This document shows, in pieces, positions 58,285 to 64,000 of a stretch of DNA of 64,000 nt; within the stretch, counting starts at the first letter, position 1; each line of letters begins with the position of its first letter. Both the position numbers and the translations under genes were made by a program. The notes below the pieces were generated by a model. The model ran no database searches and was not told where the DNA came from. It saw only the letters and a list, made by a program, of their open reading frames with translations. The DNA is taken from assembly GCA_027563935.2 (NCBI GenBank), contig CM050450.1, positions 10,833,957 through 10,897,956 of the forward strand. Direction: 5' to 3'. The stretch comes from Costus lasius (Eukaryota; Streptophyta; Magnoliopsida; Zingiberales; Costaceae).

Positions 58285-58880
58285 AAAATGCAGGTCAGTA
58301 GAAATTCGGATGCGAGGAATGTGAGAGATCTTGCTCCACTCCGGCCCGTCTTCCCTCCAATCACATAGCTTCAGCAGTTCTCCGAACAAGTAATGATCAA
58401 TTCCTTTACTAGGTTCTTTGGCAGATTGTTCTGCCCCAGCGACACCATCTTGGGACAGCTATGCAACTCTAGAATCTCTAGACAGCACAAGCTCCTCAAG
58501 ACATCAGGCAACCTCAGCAGGTCGCTGCATTGCACGAACCTCAGCTTACTAACGGAGGTGAGCCTTTGGAACCACTCATGTTGAGCAACAGTGAAGGACT
58601 ATAACCCCTTCAACGGACCAAGATCCAAGCTTTTTAGGCTAGTTTGAGTACCTACTAGAAAGAGCTCATGGAACATTTGCATACCTTACACATTCTCAAA
58701 GAAGCCAAATATGACCTCTTCAAGAACAGAGGAAAAGTGTATGAGACTGGCAATTGACTATCCCCGACATCTGAAGGCGAGGCATCAAAACTTGACCTTA
58801 TTCTTCAAAAGCACACCACTCTGTCGACCCACTCATGTTTGAGAGTTCAAGAGATTCCAATGCTGGTAATGCAATATTTC
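58285..58880 (-). pseudogene. NLR gene fragment (C-terminal LRRs), second copy
   Basis: Minus strand: ELLKLCDWREDGPEWSKISHIPRIRI near 58389-58300 corresponds to the C-terminus of the intact gene (ELQNVCEGPERSKISHIPQIKI). Farther upstream are the last LRRs, nearly identical to 14090-14580. The frame is broken and homology stops at about 58880. A deletion via a short atatttc repeat removed about 15 bp relative to the 14-kb copy. Confidence 0.8.
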
Positions 58881-58889
58881 AACACCATT

Positions 58890-59395
58890 AAATAGGAAGC
58901 AAAAAGGAATGACAAGCACATTGATAAAGAGCATGTAAGTCTCCAGCGGTACTGATGACTTAACGGAGGTGAATGACAAGCACATTGATAAAGAGCATGT
59001 AAGTCTCCAGCGGCACTGATGTGTAACGGAGGTGAATGAAGCTATTGGTAAATATAGCAATTTAATCATATAGCAAGCCTTTAGAGGTACATGTAGGTAA
59101 ATTAAATATAGAGAACTAATTTGTACCAACTTCTCATTAGAAAAGGAAGACATACTATTATTGGTGAATCTTTGAAAAGTTTTATTGTAATTAAATAAAA
59201 TTGTGAAACTGTAACATAACAATTATTTTGATTTAGGTTTTAACTTCCAACATCAATTACGCATATGAAAAAGCTGAAACACTATTATGAATGCGAAATA
59301 GAAATTAAAATCTGATAGAATAATTTCAATTGCAGCTGCAGTTAATGTAATTACATATTCTGAAATTGATCAATTTGTATAATCAGAATCTATAT
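58890..59395. repeat. Non-coding segment duplicated from/with 15.73-16.26 kb, with internal tandem duplication
   Basis: Same segment as 15730-16260, but lacking the MITE half and with about 70 bp (gaatgacaagcacattgata through agcggtactgatg) present twice in tandem between 58908 and 59035. Confidence 0.75.
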
Positions 59396-59729
59396 TTTGA
59401 GTTAAAGCACATCAAATAAAGCATATGCCACAGTTTTTGGAATTGGCATGGGTGATTAATTTCATCTGAAGAAAGTTTTCCCCATATTATTTGATATTGT
59501 CACTCAACACAATGCAATAATTTTATATCTTTGGGATGGATTGAGTCGACACTTCTCATCCCGAATCATGGTTCCTTGTTCTAGGTTCAACAACTCTGTA
59601 CTTACGCAACTTGTTTTGAAGCGGAGTGGAATCATATTTTCTACAAAGATCATGCATAATGTTTTTATATTTTTTTTCTGAGAGGATCACATTCGAGTAG
59701 TGCGCATAAGGATGTGATAGAAGATTTTG

Positions 59730-60480
59730 TATCTTTGTTACCTGTTCAGATGCTGTTGTCGGAGATGAAGTAGACGCGCCCTCTGCAAGTATTCAAGAGC
59801 TGTCAAGATTGAGTTCATATATATCGGTGGGAGAACACTGGAAAAAAAAAAGGAGGCAAGTAAAAACCATGTTCACAATAACAAAACGTGGAAAACATAG
59901 ATCAGAAACAGAACAATGCAACTGTTGGATGACACAAATAGATTATAGGAAAAACAAACAAGGCAGCCATGGAAAATGAACTCAATCCAACGAAGTCCTC
60001 CCGCCGCCGCTCTCTCGTCCGCCGACTCCAGCTGCCTCTTCGTCCCAGCGACTGCCGCCGTGCTCCCGAGTATGATACGGGCCGCTCGCCGGGCCCTTCC
60101 CCGATCGTACTCCACGGTGCAGCCGCTGCCCGAGGGGGAGGAGGGAGAGGCGGACCGCCGTCCGCCAGGCGCCTCCTCGCTGCCTGCTCGAGCCTCTGCT
60201 CCGAGCTCTCCGAGAGTGGCGGATCGAAGAGGAGGAGCTCCGCTCTTCGTCGCCTCCTTTTGAGCAGCTCCAGCCGCCGACAGCCGCTGCCGTCGACGGG
60301 ACGTGACGCCGCTGCCTGCTCTGCCCCCACCGTCCGCCTCGAGAACCTGGAGCGGCATTGCGCTCCGCTCCGCGCTGCCGTCCTCTTGGTCTACTTGGGC
60401 TTCCGCCCCATCTTCGTCGAGCGGCCCGTTGGCCCAGGCCCAGGACCCGCAGGTCCTTGGGCGGGTCCTTGGGCGTGACA
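59730..60480 (-). CDS. Possible 5' exons of an unrecognised gene
   Basis: A GC-rich block (59960-60480), open on both strands, stands next to AT-rich DNA as many plant first exons do. On the minus strand one frame starts MSRPRTRPRTCGSWAWANGP at 60481. About 130 bp further down the same strand, 59814-59735 reads MNSILTALEYLQRARLLHLR and then ends at AACAG|GTAAC, a good splice-donor sequence. Either strand could be the coding one, no domain is recognised, and the rest of a gene is not visible before the duplicated segment at 59395. It may also be a bidirectional promoter region or captured DNA. Confidence 0.25.
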
Positions 60481-60559
60481 ATAGGACTGGTTGGGCCGAA
60501 GGAACGGGGTGGGTTGGCCTGGCGGCCTGTAGGGGAGAACGGGCTGAACTTGTACGGAG

Positions 60560-63500
60560 TCAGACAGGACGGTCATCTGGCTTAGGAAAGAATTCCATAT
60601 AGTTATCAGGAACTTTAAAAAATTGTGCGCCATCATTGATGTAATCTGGGTCGTCATCAACCGGGTTAGGCATCCAGAAAGGGTTAGGAGAATCTTCCAA
60701 CTTGTACTCTTGATTTTGAATTTTGATTTGAGGTATATGAGAAATCTTACTCCGCTCGGGCCCCTCACATACATTCTGCAGTTCTGCACATGATATGATT
60801 TGCAAATCCTTTAGGTTCATTGGTAGACTGTTCTGCCCCAGCGACACCATCTCAGGACAACTACTCAAAGTTAGACTCTCTAGACAGCACAAGCTCCCCA
60901 AGCCATCAGGCAGCCTCCGCAGATCGCTGCAGTCAAAGAACCTCAGCTCTCCAAGAGAGATGAGGCTTTGGAACCACTCTTGTTGTGAACTAGAAAAGGA
61001 TTCTAATCCCTTCAAGGGACCAAGAGACAAACGTTTTAAGCAAGTGAGACTACCTACAGGAAAGAGCTCGTGGAACATTTGCACGTCATCCACATTCTCA
61101 GAGAAGCCAAATTTGAGCTCTTCAAGGAAAGAGGTAGTATATTGTATGGGTCTCCTGAGTTTGTGGCAATTGATTATCTCCATTACTTGAAGGTGCGGCA
61201 TCAAATCTTGACCTTCTTCTACAGCACACCACTCTGTCAACCCACTCATGTTTGAGAGATTAAGTTCCTTCAAAGATGGGAATGCAGTATTTCCCCGACC
61301 GTATATCTCAACACCAATCTTTTCCAACGAATGAAGCCCTTCAAGCTGCATTTTCCTGAGAGAGGGTAGTTCTCCAAGAGGAGGAATAACTTTTAGGTTA
61401 GGGCAATTTGAAATATATAGTTTAGTAAGATGAGGCATTAGAGACTGATATTCATTCGGAGCCAACCATTCCTTGAGCCCTTCGCAAGAGGATAACAGCA
61501 AATTCTTGAGTTTTGGGAATACTTCACTCTCCATGCCATAGGATTCTGTCCCTATCTTCGCTAGTGAATCAAGTTTGCTGAGATGTAGATTAACGAGACG
61601 TTGCAACCCTCCAAGGGGAGGAAGGGCTTCCAATTTGTTACATCCAGTAACTTCCAACTTATAAAGGAGAGGCATCATATTGCACATATTTTCTTTGAAA
61701 CTTGACCATTCCCTTAATTCTTTTAGATCGTTCAATATAAGAAGTTGCAATGATGGGAATACTTTGTCACCGCCACCATGTGCTTCCAGACCAATCTTTT
61801 CTAGTGATATCAAGCTTTTCAGGGATAGAAATTTCAGGAAAGGGAATTCCCCTAACGGAGGAAGAGCTTTCAAGCAACCACATGCTAATAGTGATATACA
61901 CTCTATATTGGACAAATATGACTTATTAAGCCAACTTGGATGCTCAAGACCCATGTATCTAGATATACCTATGCCCATGATATTAGAGTGCGGTTGGAGT
62001 CCTTCAAGAACCTCTTTGTGTACTTTAAACACATCATTTGAGCAATAGTTTGAGTTCCACCAAAAACTTAGTGCATGCAAGTGCACTTTGTTGTGCAATT
62101 CAGCCTTCTTGGCCTCTTCTTTATCAGCCACGTTTTCTAGGTTAACGATGAGAAGACAATTTCGAAGATTATTAAGGTTCCTCAACGCACATATCCTATA
62201 GCCCTCTTGTTTCCTTACCTCATACCTTAGTAAGTTATGCAGAGATGTTAACTTGCCAATGGGTACAGCAGAAAATAAAGGACGTGGTGCACTTATGTAA
62301 CGCAAGTTAGTTAGCTTACCAAATATTTTAGTCACCGCTGTGTGGTCGTTGAAGCAATGAGACGTGGACTCGAAATCATTTTTGAATTGTAAATTGACCG
62401 TGTCATCAATCTTCGCTCTACCAGAAAGTCCCAAAACCCAATAATTTGGCAAATCTAAATGTAAAGTGTCCAAGTCAATGTCCCTTCTACCTGAAAGTGC
62501 CAAATGATCAAGATTGTAAAGCTTGCCAACAGAAATAGGAAGTTTAGTGCCAAGTGGGAATTCCAGGAATCGCAAATGAAGCATATTCCCGATTGTCTTA
62601 GGAAGATGCGATGATGAATAATGTTCTCCAAGTATAAGAACACGCAAGCCCCGTAGTTTCTCAAGACCCCGACATGAGGTTTGTGATATGCTGCTTGTGT
62701 GTGGAGGTTCATATACTAAGGTGCGCAGTTTCTTTGGCTCTTCAATTTGATCCAGAACCCTATCCAAATCACTAGAGCCCACAAACAAGTGGCGAACCCT
62801 CTTCGGAATTTTGAGTTCCACTGAACTATCATTTTCCACTCTGAAAATTTCATCTGCAAAAATAGACTCTGCAAGATCATGCAATAAGTCATGGATCACA
62901 TACCCATGTATTTGAAAACGACTGAAGAAATATCTATTTAATAACTCTTTAAAGTATTTCCGTCCTACAGACTCCAATGTCTCGGTCTTGTCGCTCGATT
63001 GAACACACCCCTGTGCCACCCATATGTCAATTAATTTATTAAAGATTTTGAAACGGTAATCCTTTGGAAACAAAGCACAATAAGGGAAACACTGCTTCAG
63101 ATGAGTAGGTAGATGGTTATAACTCAATCGAAGGGAAGGAAGAATTTCACCTTCCTTTTGCCATTCCTTGTTTTCCAAGACATTCATCCAGTGTCTTTCC
63201 TGCAGCCTTTGCCTGAGAACACCTCCAACTACTTTTGCTGCAAGTGGCAAACCTCCCAACTTGCTTGCTATTTGCTTCCCAATGTGTTCTAATTTTGGAT
63301 GATCTTTTGGTTCGACATCAGCAAATGCACAACGACTGAAGAATTGCCAAGACTCTTCATCTTTTAAGCATGCCAACTTAATTGTAGCAATGGATTTGAC
63401 TTTGTCTACTACTATTTGACTGCGAGTAGTAACTACAATTTTGCTACCTTCTTTTCCATTTCTGAACCCGCCTATCAGATTATCCCAATCAGTAGTATTC

Positions 63501-64000
63501 ATATCGTCCCACACATCGTCAAGCACAATTAGGAACCTCTTTCTGCTCAACAATCTTGACAGATGTTCATGAATGCTACCGAAACTTGTGCGAGAGTAAA
63601 GATCTTGATTAGGTCCAGAAGCAAATTCAATGATCTCCGTCATGACCTTTCTCATGTTAAATTTGTCCGACACGCAAACCCAAGCCATGAGATCAAAATG
63701 TTCTTGGTTTTGGACATCTGGATAGTTGTAGAGCCACTGAGCAAGGGTAGTCTTTCCCACTCCTCCAATGCCAACAATGGACACCAGAGAAAAGTTCTCG
63801 CGGTTGGATTCGTTTTTATCGGACGACGCCAACACAAATTTCAGCAGCTGATCCTTCTCCATACTTCTGCCGAACATCTCAGTTCCAACAGGAACGGGAG
63901 TTGTCTGTCGCCGGTCGGATGATTCATCTTTTTTGTCGCTGTTGATCATGAGTCCAGTAGCCGCCATAAAAGTCTCAAGCACACTTTCTTTTGATAGACG
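60560..64000 (-). CDS. CC-NB-ARC-LRR disease-resistance protein (partial, 5' end outside window)
   Basis: Intracellular immune receptor of the CNL class, which detects pathogen effectors and uses ATP/ADP exchange in the NB-ARC domain as a switch. The frame is open from the window edge to the TGA at 60560. Counting from the codon at 63982: P-loop GIGGVGKTT (71-79), kinase-2 LIVLDDVW (151-158, the Trp being typical of CNLs), RNBS-B KIVVTTRS (181-188), GLPLA (244-248), RNBS-D CFPYCALFPKDY (308-319) and the MHD position, which reads IHD (373-375). Then come about 750 residues of irregular LRRs, ending in a short acidic/proline tail. No stops, shifts or introns in 3.4 kb. The coiled coil lies beyond the edge. 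A broken paralogue is at 16497-27693. IHD instead of MHD may affect the switch. Confidence 0.93.
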   Translation of the reverse strand, partial: RLSKESVLETFMAATGLMINSDKKDESSDRRQTTPVPVGTEMFGRSMEKDQLLKFVLASSDKNESNRENFSLVSIVGIGGVGKTTLAQWLYNYPDVQNQEHFDLMAWVCVSDKFNMRKVMTEIIEFASGPNQDLYSRTSFGSIHEHLSRLLSRKRFLIVLDDVWDDMNTTDWDNLIGGFRNGKEGSKIVVTTRSQIVVDKVKSIATIKLACLKDEESWQFFSRCAFADVEPKDHPKLEHIGKQIASKLGGLPLAAKVVGGVLRQRLQERHWMNVLENKEWQKEGEILPSLRLSYNHLPTHLKQCFPYCALFPKDYRFKIFNKLIDIWVAQGCVQSSDKTETLESVGRKYFKELLNRYFFSRFQIHGYVIHDLLHDLAESIFADEIFRVENDSSVELKIPKRVRHLFVGSSDLDRVLDQIEEPKKLRTLVYEPPHTSSISQTSCRGLEKLRGLRVLILGEHYSSSHLPKTIGNMLHLRFLEFPLGTKLPISVGKLYNLDHLALSGRRDIDLDTLHLDLPNYWVLGLSGRAKIDDTVNLQFKNDFESTSHCFNDHTAVTKIFGKLTNLRYISAPRPLFSAVPIGKLTSLHNLLRYEVRKQEGYRICALRNLNNLRNCLLIVNLENVADKEEAKKAELHNKVHLHALSFWWNSNYCSNDVFKVHKEVLEGLQPHSNIMGIGISRYMGLEHPSWLNKSYLSNIECISLLACGCLKALPPLGEFPFLKFLSLKSLISLEKIGLEAHGGGDKVFPSLQLLILNDLKELREWSSFKENMCNMMPLLYKLEVTGCNKLEALPPLGGLQRLVNLHLSKLDSLAKIGTESYGMESEVFPKLKNLLLSSCEGLKEWLAPNEYQSLMPHLTKLYISNCPNLKVIPPLGELPSLRKMQLEGLHSLEKIGVEIYGRGNTAFPSLKELNLSNMSGLTEWCAVEEGQDLMPHLQVMEIINCHKLRRPIQYTTSFLEELKFGFSENVDDVQMFHELFPVGSLTCLKRLSLGPLKGLESFSSSQQEWFQSLISLGELRFFDCSDLRRLPDGLGSLCCLESLTLSSCPEMVSLGQNSLPMNLKDLQIISCAELQNVCEGPERSKISHIPQIKIQNQEYKLEDSPNPFWMPNPVDDDPDYINDGAQFFKVPDNYMEFFPKPDDRPV

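Noticed and set aside
60795..61255. Plus-strand open frames across the LRR region
   Set aside because: Antisense shadows of the NLR gene; the same shadows appear over the pseudogene at 16577-17035.

Overview
The window is nuclear DNA of a flowering plant. It is AT-rich and dominated by transposons, and its only apparently functional coding sequence is part of a CC-NB-ARC-LRR (NLR) disease-resistance gene at the right edge. The start of the coiled-coil domain of an NLR pseudogene (MAGALIGGWFG...) and the single-exon NB-ARC-LRR layout fit a monocot, probably not a grass, but the sequence does not fix the species. No bacterial-type genes, operons, CRISPR arrays, tRNA or rRNA genes were recognised.

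Layout. 0-1.2 kb: decayed C-terminus of a MULE/FAR1-type transposase with a SWIM zinc finger. 1.57-8.0 kb: a 3.5-kb unit, tandemly duplicated, of a 21-bp minisatellite plus a reverse-strand gene related to the Ulp1-like protease genes carried by some MULEs; its catalytic residues are lost. 8.016-12.369 kb: a 4.35-kb TG...CA insertion flanked by CAACA target duplications, with no recognisable coding and several internal tandem arrays, probably a very long solo LTR. 12.4-14 kb: more AT-rich arrays in inverted relation to the first minisatellite. 14-16.5 kb: an NLR LRR fragment and duplicated non-coding DNA.

16.5-27.7 kb: one NLR pseudogene in three pieces. A 5'-truncated Ty3/gypsy chromovirus remnant splits the LRR. 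A Tork/Tnt1-like copia element sits in the NB-ARC region. A deletion removed the element's distal LTR end together with most of the NB-ARC coding sequence, so the coiled-coil start lies directly against the truncated LTR.

27.86-41.1 kb: a decayed chromovirus (called B here). Its 5' LTR holds an Athila-like element (X) whose LTRs carry perfect 20-bp palindromes; the X insertion point appears twice in the window and as an empty site in the 3' LTR of B. 41.1-44.7 kb: 3' part and LTR of another Ty3/gypsy element. 44.8-48 kb: reverse-strand copia remnant. 48-56 kb: LTR-like fragments, AT-rich DNA, MITEs and no recognised gene. 56.2-59.4 kb: third copy of the Ulp1-like pseudogene and a second LRR fragment. 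59.7-60.5 kb: GC-rich possible first exon of an unknown gene. 60.56-64 kb: the NLR gene, running off the window.

The blocks at about 2-22 kb and 56-64 kb share the same order (Ulp1-like remnant, MULE end, LRR fragment, shared non-coding DNA, NLR), so this is a duplicated NLR cluster in which one copy was destroyed by nested retrotransposons and the other was kept. Names B and X are local labels. All identities are by eye; no alignment or database search was run.
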